Shown piece by piece: positions 24,797 through 32,596 of a stretch of 64,000 nucleotides of DNA. The DNA comes from Oscillospiraceae bacterium (GTDB taxonomy: Bacteria; Bacillota; Clostridia; Saccharofermentanales; Saccharofermentanaceae): assembly GCA_902788505.1 (NCBI GenBank), contig CADAKH010000001.1:62001-126000 (forward strand), in the 5' to 3' direction. A program made the position numbers and the translations under genes. Each line of letters begins with the position of its first letter. Position 1 is the first letter of the stretch. The notes beneath the pieces are model-generated. The model worked only from the letters and a program-made list of their open reading frames with translations, made no database searches and was not told the DNA's origin.

Positions 24797-25663
24797 ATGA
24801 AAAACATATTCAAGAAGGCGATTGCCGCAGGACTTTTACTCGCACTTACAGGATCATTCGCAGCTTGCGCAAAGACTGAGGGAACAAGAGTTGACGCAGG
24901 AACAGTAGCAAGCACAGAAGCTCAGGCAGAAACAGTAGTACTTAAGGTCGGTGCAAACATCACACCTCACTCTGAGATCCTGGAAGTTGCAAAGCCGATC
25001 CTCGCAGAAAAAGGAATCGAACTTCAGATCGTACAGCTCGAAGATTCAGTTACACCCAACACAGGCGTTATCGAAGGATCACTCGATGCAAACTATTTCC
25101 AGCATGTTCCTTACCTTGAACAGTTCAACAAAGAGAACGGTTCAGACCTCGTTTCAGTAGGCGCAGTCCACTACGAACCATTCGGCATCTATGCTGGCAG
25201 AGTCAAGGATCTTAAGGACCTTCAGGACGGTGCGGTTATCGCTGTTCCGAACAACGTAACAAACGAAGCAAGAGCACTCCTCCTTCTCGCACAGGAAGGC
25301 ATCATCAAGCTCAAGGACGATGCGGGCATCAACGCAACAGTAGAAGATATCGTAGAGAACCCTCTCAACATCCAGTTCAAGGAACTCGCACCCGAGCAGC
25401 TCGTCGCAGCACTTCCCGATGTAGATGTCGCAGTCATCAACGGCAACTATGCGATCGAAGGCGGACTCCACGTAAGCCAGGCACTCGCAGTTGAGGCAAA
25501 CGACGGACTTGCAGCACAGACATACGGCAACATCATCGCAACATCACCTGATAAGGCAAACGATCCCGCCATCAAGACACTTGTAGAAGTACTTCAGGGA
25601 CCCGAAGTTGCAAAGTTCATTGAAGACACATACGACGGTGCAGTAGTACCCCTCTTCGGATGA
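24797..25663 (+). CDS. metQ: MetQ/NlpA-family substrate-binding lipoprotein
   Basis: 288 residues with a lipoprotein signal peptide (lipobox near LTGSFAAC, then AKTEG). The body is NlpA-like: VGANITPHSEILEVAKPILAEKG, VIEGSLDANYFQHVPYLE, AVPNNVTNEARALLLL. It captures methionine or a related compound outside the membrane. No permease or ATPase gene is adjacent; MetN and MetI at 16608-18259, behind the same kind of leader and promoter, are its probable partners. Two enzymes of unclear role follow in the operon. Confidence 0.88.
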   Translation: MKNIFKKAIAAGLLLALTGSFAACAKTEGTRVDAGTVASTEAQAETVVLKVGANITPHSEILEVAKPILAEKGIELQIVQLEDSVTPNTGVIEGSLDANYFQHVPYLEQFNKENGSDLVSVGAVHYEPFGIYAGRVKDLKDLQDGAVIAVPNNVTNEARALLLLAQEGIIKLKDDAGINATVEDIVENPLNIQFKELAPEQLVAALPDVDVAVINGNYAIEGGLHVSQALAVEANDGLAAQTYGNIIATSPDKANDPAIKTLVEVLQGPEVAKFIEDTYDGAVVPLFG

Positions 25664-25696
25664 TGAGCAATTAAACAGAAACAGGAGATTAGAACA

Positions 25697-26857
25697 ATGA
25701 TCGGATTTGAGTACTACAATCCCGCGAAAATAGTTTTCGGTGAGGGTAGCGAAAAGAAACTGAAGTCTCTTTTAACGCAGCATAATGTCACATCACTCCT
25801 ATTGGTATACAGCGGAGACTTCATCAGGACTTTAGGCATCTACGATGTAATCACCGAAGCTGTAAAAGACTTGGGAATAAAGTTCTCTGAGAGCGGTGAA
25901 GTAGTACCCAATCCGTCCATTGAACTTGTAAGAAAGCTTGTAGCTCAGGGCAAGCAGGATAAAGTTGATTTCGTTCTGGCAGTCGGCGGAGGCAGCTCCA
26001 TCGACACCGCCAAGGCGATAGCTCTCGGTATACCGTACGATGGCGATGTATGGGATTTCTTCGACAAAGGTGTTTCTCCCGAACACGTAATCGGAGTCGG
26101 AGTGATCGCGACAACGGCATCGAGCGGTTCCGAGACATCCAACTGCGCGATTCTCTCATACGGCGAGTGGAAGAAAGGTTTCGAAGACGACCGCATCATC
26201 CCGAAGTTCGCGATCATGAACCCGAAATACACAGTCAACCTTCCGCCTTACCAAACATATGTCGGCATCGCTGATGTCCTGTCACACCTTCTCGAAAGAT
26301 ACTTTTCCGACGAGAAGAATTCCGACACGACAGACTATCTTATCGAAGGCGCAGTAAAGGCTTTGCTCGTTAACGCACAAAGACTTATCGACGATCCGAA
26401 AGACATAAACGCAAGAGCAGAGATCCAGTGGCTCGCATCAGTCGCGCACAATAATTTCCTCGACGCAGGAAGACGTGCCGACTGGGGATCACACCGTATC
26501 GAGCATGAACTCTCTGCACAATACAACATCACTCACGGAGAAGGAATGGCGATCGTCTTCACGGCATGGACAAAGTACATTGCTGACATCAAGCCCTGGA
26601 GACTCGCGCTTCTCGCAAGCAGAGTTTACGGCAAAGACCCGTACGACTATTCAGAAAAAGAACGCGCACTTTTGCTTTCCGAAGAGCTCGAAAACTTCTT
26701 CAAAAAGTTGGGTGTCAAAACTCACCTAAGTGAGCTCGGCATCACAGACAAAGACTTCGAAGTAATGGCAAACCGTGCAACAGCAGGCGGCACAGTAGGA
26801 CACTATGTCCCCCTCGATTCCGCCAGGATAATTGAGATCTTGAAGCTCGCGCTTTAA
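25697..26857 (+). CDS. Iron-containing alcohol dehydrogenase
   Basis: 386 residues of the group III Fe-ADH family. GGGSSIDTAKAIA binds the nucleotide, TASSGSETSNCAIL follows, and the metal site residues lie in ADVLSHLLERYF, WGSHRIEHELSAQYN and ITHGEGMAIVFTAW. It resembles BDH/YqhD-type NAD(P)H-dependent aldehyde reductases. It is the second gene of the metQ operon, 33 bp after metQ. The pairing with a methionine-type transporter suggests an aldehyde or alcohol that arises from sulfur-amino-acid metabolism; that is inference. Confidence 0.85.
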   Translation: MIGFEYYNPAKIVFGEGSEKKLKSLLTQHNVTSLLLVYSGDFIRTLGIYDVITEAVKDLGIKFSESGEVVPNPSIELVRKLVAQGKQDKVDFVLAVGGGSSIDTAKAIALGIPYDGDVWDFFDKGVSPEHVIGVGVIATTASSGSETSNCAILSYGEWKKGFEDDRIIPKFAIMNPKYTVNLPPYQTYVGIADVLSHLLERYFSDEKNSDTTDYLIEGAVKALLVNAQRLIDDPKDINARAEIQWLASVAHNNFLDAGRRADWGSHRIEHELSAQYNITHGEGMAIVFTAWTKYIADIKPWRLALLASRVYGKDPYDYSEKERALLLSEELENFFKKLGVKTHLSELGITDKDFEVMANRATAGGTVGHYVPLDSARIIEILKLAL

Positions 26858-26901
26858 GCATAAAAAATACCGAGAAATATCGTAAAAAGGAGATTACTAA
26901 A

Positions 26902-27456
26902 ATGGCAAGAATCAAATTGGTTGAACAGAACGAAGCAACAGGTGCAGAGAAGGAGCGCTACGACGAACTCGCAGGCCGTAATGCAGTAACAAACATGAAG
27001 AAAGGCCTTCTGAACGACGCAGCAACATACGACGCTTACATGGCATGGTACACATCATGGAAGAGACTCGTTGAAGTAATCGGCGAAAAGGATGCGATCC
27101 TCTTCGCTCACAAGATCTCTACAACAAACTCATGCCAGCTCTGCTCACTCTTCTTCATCAGTGACGTTAAGGGCTTGGGTCTTGATCCGGCTAACCTCGT
27201 TTACGACGAGAAAGAGACAGTCCTCGCCGAACTCGCTGAGCAGTATGTAAAGAACCCGACAGCAGTATCCGATGAACTTTTCGACAAGCTCAGAAAGTTC
27301 TTCAACGATCAGGAGCTCGTTGTCATCGTCGGCTTCGCAGGCCAGATGATCGCAACCAACAACTTCAACGCAGTATTCAAGATTGACGTTGATAAGCGTC
27401 TCCTCCCGTTGCTCGACGAATTTAAGCCTGCAACATGGAGAGAGAACATCAAGTAA
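26902..27456 (+). CDS. Carboxymuconolactone decarboxylase/AhpD-like protein
   Basis: 184 residues. The helical AhpD-like fold is indicated by LFAHKISTTNSCQLCSLFF, with a CxxC (Cys78, Cys81) like the redox-active pair of AhpD-family proteins; the usual histidine after the second Cys is not present. It is the last gene of the metQ-adh operon, with an almost identical 5' region to metQ (AGGAGATTACTAA). It may be a thiol-disulfide or peroxidase-type enzyme, but the substrate is unknown. Confidence 0.75.
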   Translation: MARIKLVEQNEATGAEKERYDELAGRNAVTNMKKGLLNDAATYDAYMAWYTSWKRLVEVIGEKDAILFAHKISTTNSCQLCSLFFISDVKGLGLDPANLVYDEKETVLAELAEQYVKNPTAVSDELFDKLRKFFNDQELVVIVGFAGQMIATNNFNAVFKIDVDKRLLPLLDEFKPATWRENIK

Positions 27457-27510
27457 TTGATGCGTCAGCAAGTGGCAATTAACGACTGATTAATTAGCGA
27501 CATCGAAAAT

Positions 27511-27542
27511 AAAAGGAAGGGCAGTGATGCTCTTTCTTTTTT
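27511..27542 (+). terminator. Terminator of the metQ operon
   Basis: AAAGGAAGGGC (27512-27522) pairs with GCTCTTTCTTT (27529-27539), 11 bp including two G-U pairs, and runs into TTTTTT. Confidence 0.75.
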
Positions 27543-27565
27543 GTTGTACTGACAATCGCGGTCGG

Positions 27566-27608
27566 CCGCAACCTGCCTGATCTGCAAAACGACTATGGCA
27601 GGTTGCGG
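27566..27608. repeat. 12-bp inverted repeat, REP-like
   Basis: CCGCAACCTGCC (27566-27577) and GGCAGGTTGCGG (27597-27608) are perfect arms around a 19-nt loop. No T-run follows. It lies in a 490-bp gene-free stretch between the metQ operon and the Gln-rich protein and resembles an intergenic palindromic element. Confidence 0.6.
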
Positions 27609-27753
27609 TTGCCGGATCACGATTCCATTTGGCTTATTTTCATCGATTTCCTAAAACTTTTCCTATTTTCTTCAAAACAGGAAATGATATTGGAAAAAAC
27701 GTTGATTTTTTCCTGAAGCTTTTCCTGTTTTCGCGATTTCGGGAAAACATTTT

Positions 27754-27857
27754 GGAATTCTGGTCTGATCGTCACTCGCTGTTGACCGGAATTTTGCGGC
27801 TGATCGTCACTCGCTGTTGATCGGAATTCGGGTCTGATCGTCAATCGCGTTGATTCG
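27754..27857. repeat. Three tandem ~34-bp repeats
   Basis: Copies begin with GGAATT at 27754, 27788 and 27823 (periods 34 and 35). Each contains CTGATCGTCA, a CTCGCTGTTGA-like block and a CGGAATT end. The third copy is more diverged (AATCGCGTTGA). The segment before it (27640-27750) repeats TTTTCCT and GGAAAA blocks. No gene in this stretch is convincing; the function is unknown. Confidence 0.7.
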
Positions 27858-27944
27858 ATCTCCCGCTCTTATCCTTTTCGAGCAAAAGGAAGTATAATAA
27901 GCAATTGGATAACTGATGGATTCATCGGAAGGGAAGGAGTGTAT

Positions 27945-28355
27945 ATGGAAAACAACAATCAGCAGGCTCAGCCTCAGCAGACATATCAGCAGACATATCA
28001 GCAAACATACCAGCAGCCCGCACAGGCGCAGCAGGTTTATCAGGCACCGTACGATCCGAACTATGCGGCGACGGCAAAAGAGTTCCTGACCAAGGCGATA
28101 GTTGCTTGCGCAATCAGTACGATCCCGGTCGGCAGCATCATCTCGATCTTCATGGGTACCAATAACAGAAAGAATATCCTTGAATATATCGACAGGGGCG
28201 GATTCCATACGGTCAAGATCAAAGTGTGCTCGGCATTGAGCCGCGCCGCAAAATACGGCGGCATCGGTATGACGATCTTCTGGGGTATATGGAGCCTTTA
28301 CATGTTCCTGGCTTACCTTATCGTTGCAATCGGAATTGCTGCGGCAACAACATAA
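27945..28355 (+). CDS. Gln/Tyr-rich membrane-associated protein
   Basis: 136 residues. The first ~45 residues are low-complexity repeats of TYQQ and QAQQ ending PYDPNYAA. The rest has two hydrophobic segments (AIVACAISTIPVGSIISIF; MTIFWGIWSLYMFLAYLIVAIGIAA). The ATG at 27945 follows AAGGAG; a GTG two codons earlier is less likely. Small proteins with a Q/Y/P-rich tail and two membrane helices are frequent in Clostridia and of unknown function. It is 25 bp upstream of mnmA. Confidence 0.6.
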   Translation: MENNNQQAQPQQTYQQTYQQTYQQPAQAQQVYQAPYDPNYAATAKEFLTKAIVACAISTIPVGSIISIFMGTNNRKNILEYIDRGGFHTVKIKVCSALSRAAKYGGIGMTIFWGIWSLYMFLAYLIVAIGIAAATT

Positions 28356-28380
28356 GGGTTTTCGCGGGGGAGAATAATTA

Positions 28381-29442
28381 ATGACCAAAGTCATAGTCGG
28401 AATGTCAGGCGGAGTTGACAGCGCTGTTGCTGCGTACCTTTTGAAGCAGCAGGGTTACGATGTCACCGGTGTTACGCTGCGCGTCTGGGGTTCTGACGAG
28501 GAGGGTGACAGCCGCTGCTGCGAGATCGACGAGGCGCGCCGCATCTGCGAGATCCTGGATATCAAGTACCACCCGCACAACTGCACTTCGCTTTTCAGAC
28601 AGAACGTCGTGACACCTTTTGTCGATGCTTATCTCGAGGGTCTCACGCCGAATCCGTGCATCGAGTGCAACAGGTATGTTAAGTGGGCAAAGCTCATGGA
28701 ACTGGCAGATATTTTCGGCGCCGAATATGTTGCGACCGGCCACTATGCTTTCATCGAGAAACTTGCGAACGGCAGATACACCGTGCGCAAGGCTGACCAC
28801 ATCGCGAAGGACCAGACTTACATGCTATACAAGCTCACGCAGGAGCAGCTCGCACGCACACTGATGCCTCTCGGCAAATACACGAAGGACGAGGTGCGCA
28901 AGATCGCCGAAGACGCGGAACTTCCATGCGCGCACAAAGAGGACTCGCAGGAGATCTGCTTCGTCACCGAAGGGCGCTACACTGATTTTATCTGCGAGCA
29001 CACGGACAAAAAGATTCCGGAAGAGGGCAATTTTGTTGATTCCGACGGCAATGTTTTGGGCCGCCACAAAGGCATTTATCAGTACACTGTCGGCCAGCGA
29101 AAAGGACTCGGCATCGCGCTCGGCTACCCGGCATTCGTCACCAGGATCGACCCTTCGAACAACACGGTCGTTCTCGGCACCGAAGCATCACTCCTGTGTT
29201 CTTCATTTATCTGCCGCGATGTAAATTTCCAGAGCATTCCCGTGCCGTCTTCCGGCGCTTCACTTCGCTGCCTTGCCAAGGCGCGCTACCATCAGACCGA
29301 GCGTCCCGCAACTCTCGAAATCCTCGAAGACGGCCTCGCGAAAGTCACTCTCGATGAAGCCGTCAAGGGCGTATCACCCGGCCAGTCTGCCGTCTTTTAC
29401 GATGACAACGGCTGTGTCATCGGCGGCGGAATAATCAGGTGA
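28381..29442 (+). CDS. mnmA: tRNA-specific 2-thiouridylase MnmA
   Basis: 353 residues. The ATP pyrophosphatase loop GMSGGVDS is at the N-terminus. Catalytic cysteines are expected in NPCIECNRYVK and SQEICFV. TGHYAFIEKL, KDQTYMLYKL and YTVGQRKGLGIA are MnmA signatures. It uses ATP and sulfur relayed from a cysteine desulfurase to make 2-thiouridine at tRNA position 34. This links it to the sulfur theme, though no Cys leader precedes it. A small gene overlaps or abuts its end. Confidence 0.94.
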   Translation: MTKVIVGMSGGVDSAVAAYLLKQQGYDVTGVTLRVWGSDEEGDSRCCEIDEARRICEILDIKYHPHNCTSLFRQNVVTPFVDAYLEGLTPNPCIECNRYVKWAKLMELADIFGAEYVATGHYAFIEKLANGRYTVRKADHIAKDQTYMLYKLTQEQLARTLMPLGKYTKDEVRKIAEDAELPCAHKEDSQEICFVTEGRYTDFICEHTDKKIPEEGNFVDSDGNVLGRHKGIYQYTVGQRKGLGIALGYPAFVTRIDPSNNTVVLGTEASLLCSSFICRDVNFQSIPVPSSGASLRCLAKARYHQTERPATLEILEDGLAKVTLDEAVKGVSPGQSAVFYDDNGCVIGGGIIR

Positions 29443-29447
29443 TTTCC

Positions 29448-29684
29448 ATGCACCTTCCGTTTCACCGAAAAACTCCTTCTGACGACCTTTCTTCTGAGTT
29501 TCCGTTTGACCCGGAGACACAGTATGCCGTGATCCGAAGTTCCATCTGCACCGGCGAAAAGGTTGCCGGCTTCAAGAACAAAAAGGACGGTCACTTCACG
29601 GAAGTCATGGTCATAAGATGCGCTGACGACGAGCGCCGTTTCAAGGCTTCGTACGGACTGGACTCGGTACGCGTTGAGTACTGA
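29448..29684 (+). CDS. Small conserved-looking protein of unknown function, 78 residues
   Basis: It begins MHLPFHRKTP. The core has AVIRSSICTGEKVAGFKNKKDG and TEVMVIRCADDERRFKASYGL, which looks like a compact alpha/beta domain. The ATG at 29448 has AGGTGA just upstream, at the mnmA stop codon; a GTG at 29439 overlaps that stop. It is probably translated by coupling with mnmA. I do not assign a function. Confidence 0.6.
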   Translation: MHLPFHRKTPSDDLSSEFPFDPETQYAVIRSSICTGEKVAGFKNKKDGHFTEVMVIRCADDERRFKASYGLDSVRVEY

Positions 29685-29713
29685 TTTTATATTCGATAGT
29701 TATTTCAAAAAAT

Positions 29714-29746
29714 GAGCCGCCTCATTTATTTTGAGACGGCTCTTTT
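29714..29746. terminator. Bidirectional terminator between the mnmA unit and pheA
   Basis: GAGCCGCCTCA (29714-29724) / TGAGACGGCTC (29732-29742), 10 of 11 paired, is followed by TTTT on the plus strand. AAAAAATG on the 5' side gives a T-run on the minus strand. It lies between two converging genes. Confidence 0.85.
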
Positions 29747-29752
29747 AATTCG

Positions 29753-30883
29753 TCAGATGTAAGTTCCGAGATAAGCGAACTCAGTCGGTTCGGCATCGAG
29801 CTCGCACAGGAGCGAGATGACTTCTTCGGAATAAACAGACGCTTCGAAATCCAGGTAGAACATGAACTCGAAGTCACGGCCGGCGATGGGGCGCGACTCG
29901 ATCTTCGTGAGGTTAAGTCCCAGTGAAGAGAACTTCGCGAGAGTGTCAGCAAGGGCGCCGGGTGTGTGGCCAAGTGCGAGCATGACGGAAGTTTTCGATG
30001 CGCCGGGGAAGATCATGAGCTCTTTGGTGATGCAGATGAAACGTGTGTAATTGTTGTCAGTGTTCTGGATGTCGTCGCGGATTACCTCAAGTCCGTAAAG
30101 CTGCTGGCAGTCGGCAGAAGATATGGCGGCGACGTCCTTGCGGCCGGAATCAGCGACGCTCTTTGCGGCGACCGCGGTGTTCTCAACGATGTTGACCTTG
30201 ATATCCGGGTGCTCCTTGAGGAATTTGCTGCACTGGCCGATTGCCTGGTTGTGCGAATATACTTCGCGGATGTCTTCGAATCTCGCGCCGTGATTTGCGA
30301 GCAGCTTGTGGCTGATCCTGAGTTTGTAGTCTCTTACGATATGGAAATTGTGGCCGACCATGAGGTCATAGACCTGGGTTACTGAGCCGAAAGAACTGTT
30401 CTCGATAGGGAGAATGCCGAATTTGCAAAGGCCGGATTCGACTGCCTGGAAAACGCCGTCGAAAGTCCTGAAATACATGATGTTTGCTTGACGGAAGATC
30501 TTGTCTGTCGCAATCTGCGAGTATGCGCCTTCGATGCCCTGGCAGGCGACCATTGGTGACTTCGGGAACTCGTTGGGAGTTGTCTCGAGGGCCTTGTGGA
30601 TCTGGTCAGCGAGCTCGGTGCGTGTGCCGTACTCCATGTTGCGGTAGGAGTGGCTCAGGTTGAACATCGTGGTGAAGAGCACGCGCTCGTAGTTGTCTAT
30701 AAGCGAGTTGGATGTCTCAAGTCCTGAAAGATAGCTGCGCTCGTAGCGTCGGCTCTTCAGCGCGATCTCGGACTTGGAGAGAGTCTCGTTCGCGGTTTTG
30801 CTTGCTTCGAGTCTCTCCGCGAAAAGCTCTCTGATCTGTTCGTCGATTTCTTCGATTCGTTTTCCGGCCTGTTTCTGTGTCAT
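29753..30883 (-). CDS. pheA: Chorismate mutase/prephenate dehydratase (P-protein)
   Basis: 376 residues in three parts. Residues 1-90 are a helical chorismate mutase-like domain (RIEEIDEQIRELFAERLEASK). The prephenate dehydratase domain follows (ACQGIEGAYSQIA, ILPIENSSFGSV, catalytic NNYTRF). The C-terminal ACT domain (GALADTLAKFSSLGLNLTKIESRP) binds Phe for feedback inhibition. It converts chorismate to phenylpyruvate for phenylalanine synthesis. GGAGG precedes the ATG. A Phe leader peptide and terminator directly upstream show transcription attenuation. Confidence 0.93.
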   Translation of the reverse strand: MTQKQAGKRIEEIDEQIRELFAERLEASKTANETLSKSEIALKSRRYERSYLSGLETSNSLIDNYERVLFTTMFNLSHSYRNMEYGTRTELADQIHKALETTPNEFPKSPMVACQGIEGAYSQIATDKIFRQANIMYFRTFDGVFQAVESGLCKFGILPIENSSFGSVTQVYDLMVGHNFHIVRDYKLRISHKLLANHGARFEDIREVYSHNQAIGQCSKFLKEHPDIKVNIVENTAVAAKSVADSGRKDVAAISSADCQQLYGLEVIRDDIQNTDNNYTRFICITKELMIFPGASKTSVMLALGHTPGALADTLAKFSSLGLNLTKIESRPIAGRDFEFMFYLDFEASVYSEEVISLLCELDAEPTEFAYLGTYI

Positions 30884-30903
30884 GTTTCGTTCCTCCGTTG
30901 ATT

Positions 30904-30936
30904 GAAAAAGCCCCGCAGCTTGTTCACTGCGGGGCT
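30904..30936 (-). terminator. pheA attenuator terminator
   Basis: On the minus strand AGCCCCGCAG (plus 30927-30936) pairs with CTGCGGGGCT (plus 30909-30918), a perfect 10-bp stem followed by TTTTTC. GCAGTGAAC (plus 30922-30930) in its arm and loop can instead pair with GTTCACTGC at the end of the leader ORF (plus 30970-30978), forming the antiterminator. Confidence 0.9.
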
Positions 30937-30977
30937 CTGATAAACGTAAATCAAGTCAAATATTTACAGGCAGTGAA

Positions 30978-31043
30978 CTAATTACCCCTATTTGTAAAGG
31001 CAAAAAAGAAAAAGTCACGCCATGTAAATGCAAATTTGTTCAT
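30978..31043 (-). CDS. pheA leader peptide PheL-like, 21 residues
   Basis: It begins MNKFAFTWRDFFFFAF and ends NRGN. Seven of 21 residues are Phe, including FFFF. The stop codon overlaps the antiterminator sequence GTTCACTGC. A ribosome that finishes translation would cover this and let the terminator form; one stalled at Phe codons would leave it free. This is the same logic as E. coli pheL/pheA attenuation. No ribosome binding site is visible, and the ATG seems to be at the transcript's 5' end. Confidence 0.88.
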   Translation of the reverse strand: MNKFAFTWRDFFFFAFTNRGN

Positions 31044-31049
31044 GGCGCA

Positions 31050-31077
31050 ATTATATACCTTTGAGAAAGTTTGTAAA
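31050..31077 (-). promoter_or_regulatory. pheA promoter, apparently giving a leaderless transcript
   Basis: On the minus strand TTTACA (plus 31072-31077), 16 bp and TATAAT (plus 31050-31055). Only six bases separate TATAAT from the leader ATG, so the usual transcription start would fall on the A of the ATG. Confidence 0.7.
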
Positions 31078-31235
31078 CAGTTTTGAACAAATCTGTTCGA
31101 AAACTTTTTGGCGGGCGGGAATTCTGAATCTTCGCAAATGTTCAGTTGTCACGTATTCTGACGGTGAAGGGACCGGTAAAGACGCGCCTGCTAGCCCTCC
31201 CGGCGCTTGTAATATAAAAAGCCCATAATTTATGC

Positions 31236-31241
31236 TACAAT
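31236..31241 (+). promoter_or_regulatory. Extended -10 box before murT
   Basis: TACAAT with TGC directly in front (extended -10, TGN-TACAAT) lies 8 bp before the chosen murT ATG at 31250. No ribosome binding site is visible, so murT may also be a leaderless or near-leaderless message. Confidence 0.5.
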
Positions 31242-31249
31242 TTCTTCCT

Positions 31250-32596
31250 ATGAAGATCAGAGCGTTTACAGCAATACTTGTCTGCAAGGTCATAAGGGGA
31301 CTGGCAAAGCTTTTGGGCCGCGGCTCGAGTTTGCCGGGCAAATATGCACTCAAGATCTGTCCTGATATCCTTTCGGAATTGAAGCTTCCGGAGCTTTCAA
31401 TCGCCGTCACCGGTTCGAACGGCAAGACCTCCACTGTTGAGATGATCGCGCACGTGCTTAAGAGCAACGGGCTCAAGGTCGCGTATAACAAAGAGGGTTC
31501 CAATCAGATCGAGGGTGTCACGACATTCCTGATCGGCGCTTCCACGATGGGCGGCAAGGTCAAAAGCGACGTCGTTTTGCTTGAAGCGGATGAAAGATAT
31601 GCGAGAAGGGTTTTCGCGTATTTCCATCCGAAGTATTTCGTGATCAACAATTTATACAGGGACCAGATGACGAGGAATGGCCATCCCGAGTGGATCAGGA
31701 CGATAATCGGTCATGCGGTCTATGATGACATGACTCTCATTCTGAATGCCGACGATCCCCTGGTCGCAAGCTTTGGCAAGGACAGGGAAGGCACGGTCTA
31801 TTTCGGCGCAGACAATCTTCCTTCTGACACCACGGTGCATGAGGGAATCTATAACGACGGCAGGTACTGTCCTATCTGCAAACAACCGATGGAGTATGAG
31901 TATTACCACTATAACCATATCGGTAAGTTCAAGTGCACTTCCTGTGGTTTTGAAAGACACGATACTGACCATACTCTTACAGGTATTGGCGAATCAGATG
32001 GTCATGCTTCCATCACCATTGACGGAACATATGAGATCCCGGTTTTCTTTACGGGAATCTACCATTGCTACAATATTCTCGCGGCATTCACTGCTGCAAC
32101 CGTTGCGGGCATCGCACCGGAGAAGGCCGCTGAATCTCTCGGCGGATATATCCTGAAGTCTGGCCGTATCTCTGATTTCACTCTGGGAAAAGTCGAAGGT
32201 CGCCTGCTTCTTTCAAAGCACGAGAATTCAGTGTCCTACGACCGTTCCATCGATGTTGTCGTTAAGGATAAGCGCAAGAAGAGCGTCATGATAATCGTTG
32301 ACGCGATCAGCCGCAAGTATTACACATCCGATTCGAGCTGGCTTTGGGATATCAATTTCGAGAAACTCAACGATGAGGGAATCGACAGGATAATTCTCGC
32401 GGGACAGTATTGCGAGGACCTCGCAGTGAGGTTCGATCTGGCGGGTGTGGATTCACGGAAAGTACAGGTTTTCGACACTGTGCAGAAGGCCGCTGACTAC
32501 TGCCGTGACAATCTCGATTCGTTCCTTTACGTGATCACATGTTTCTCCGACAAGGAGAAGATCCTCTCCATCGTTACAAGGAGGGAACTCGCATGA
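31250..32596 (+). CDS. murT: MurT-like lipid II isoglutaminyl synthase ligase subunit
   Basis: 448 residues from the ATG at 31250. The Mur-ligase central domain has the P-loop AVTGSNGKTSTVEMIAHVL; a small zinc ribbon follows (CPICKQ, CTSCGF), then the C-terminal DUF1727 domain with SSWLWDINFEKL. MurT activates the D-Glu of lipid II for amidation by ammonia from GatD. Its stop overlaps the gatD start (ATGA). An in-frame ATG at 31232 lies at the -10 box and is unlikely. The partner glutaminase here lacks its catalytic residues. Confidence 0.88.
   Translation: MKIRAFTAILVCKVIRGLAKLLGRGSSLPGKYALKICPDILSELKLPELSIAVTGSNGKTSTVEMIAHVLKSNGLKVAYNKEGSNQIEGVTTFLIGASTMGGKVKSDVVLLEADERYARRVFAYFHPKYFVINNLYRDQMTRNGHPEWIRTIIGHAVYDDMTLILNADDPLVASFGKDREGTVYFGADNLPSDTTVHEGIYNDGRYCPICKQPMEYEYYHYNHIGKFKCTSCGFERHDTDHTLTGIGESDGHASITIDGTYEIPVFFTGIYHCYNILAAFTAATVAGIAPEKAAESLGGYILKSGRISDFTLGKVEGRLLLSKHENSVSYDRSIDVVVKDKRKKSVMIIVDAISRKYYTSDSSWLWDINFEKLNDEGIDRIILAGQYCEDLAVRFDLAGVDSRKVQVFDTVQKAADYCRDNLDSFLYVITCFSDKEKILSIVTRRELA

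Noticed and set aside
27617..27844. A 75-codon minus-strand ORF across the tandem repeats
   Set aside because: Its sequence mirrors the DNA repeats (TIRPEF twice), there is no ribosome binding site, and low-complexity Lys/Glu runs follow. It is better explained as repeat DNA.
31081..31110. GAACAAATCTGTTC as a LexA (SOS) box upstream of the pheA promoter
   Set aside because: The half-sites are six bases apart rather than the four of the Firmicutes LexA box, and pheA is not an SOS gene. The attenuator explains the regulation.
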